In this document: in pieces, positions 5,404-5,446 of the stretch | Numbering within the stretch: position 1 is the first letter of the stretch | Layout: each line of letters opens with the position of its first letter | Assembly (NCBI RefSeq): GCF_938045625.1 | Contig: NZ_CALIAV010000009.1 | Span: forward strand, 1 to 5,446 | DNA from: an uncultured Campylobacter sp. | GTDB lineage: Bacteria; Campylobacterota; Campylobacteria; Campylobacterales; Campylobacteraceae | Direction: 5' to 3' | DNA: 5,446 nucleotides | The notes under the pieces: generated by a model | The model's database searches: none | What the model saw: the letters and a program-made list of their open reading frames with translations, nothing else | What the model was told of the DNA's origin: nothing | Translations under genes and position numbers: made by a program

Positions 5404-5446
5404 AAATTTGACTCGATAGGCTATATGCCTTATCTTCGTCAAATTT
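5404..5446. terminator. Strong hairpin at the right edge, probable terminator of a neighbouring gene
   Basis: AAATTTGAC (5404-5412) and GTCAAATTT (5438-5446) are perfect 9-bp inverted arms. Between them GATAGGC (5415-5421) pairs with GCCTTATC (5427-5434) with one bulged T and a 5-base loop. The A-tract/T-tract flanks resemble a bidirectional intrinsic terminator. Read leftward, the exit strand is GTCAAATTTTAAGG, only a modest U run. It probably ends transcription of a gene beyond the window, isolating hemJ. The right arm touches the window edge, so it may extend further. Confidence 0.5.

Noticed and set aside
5363..5446. An open minus-strand frame entering from the right edge and stopping at 5363, as if the 3' end of a gene upstream of hemJ
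   Set aside because: Only 27 codons are visible, a second frame is also open down to 5401, and the first 43 bases form a strong terminator-like hairpin, which argues for non-coding DNA.

Overview
The window looks like a chromosomal segment of a Campylobacter-type Campylobacterota, probably one of the higher-GC species. The evidence is the AAATTTAAAGGA-type spacers before start codons, a -10 promoter element with a T-rich stretch instead of a -35 box, Leu/Lys codon use, and protein sequences close in style to epsilonproteobacterial homologues. The species assignment is inference.

Layout. Bases 1-309 hold a promoter and a long 5' leader. The leader contains a 15-codon reading frame (136-183) with four Cys and four Met codons, followed by mutually exclusive RNA stems that end at the Shine-Dalgarno sequence of the first transporter gene. 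Bases 310-4424 hold five same-strand genes with short gaps or overlaps: two paralogous periplasmic amino-acid-binding proteins (310-1068, 1110-1862), a permease (1863-2537), an ABC ATPase (2537-3271) and a PLP enzyme of the cystathionine gamma-synthase/gamma-lyase family (3288-4424). Bases 4425-4904 are non-coding and rich in inverted repeats. The minus strand carries hemJ (5339 to 4905), convergent with the operon. A strong hairpin fills the right edge (5404-5446).

How it fits together. The binding proteins resemble the TcyA/YckK cystine-binding type and the permease and ATPase complete a cystine-type importer. The PLP enzyme works on cysteine, cystathionine or homocysteine, so the operon reads as a sulfur amino acid uptake and use unit. 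The Cys-rich leader supplies a matching control. If a ribosome stalls on the Cys codons, stem 187-195/210-218 can form. That frees 230-240, which is nearly a copy of the SD arm, to capture the anti-SD strand 265-276, leaving the SD open. If the leader is fully translated, the long hairpin 196-246 forms instead, and 265-275 pairs with the SD at 292-302. All base pairs were checked by hand. The switching behaviour is inference, but the logic is self-consistent and is the most notable feature of the window.
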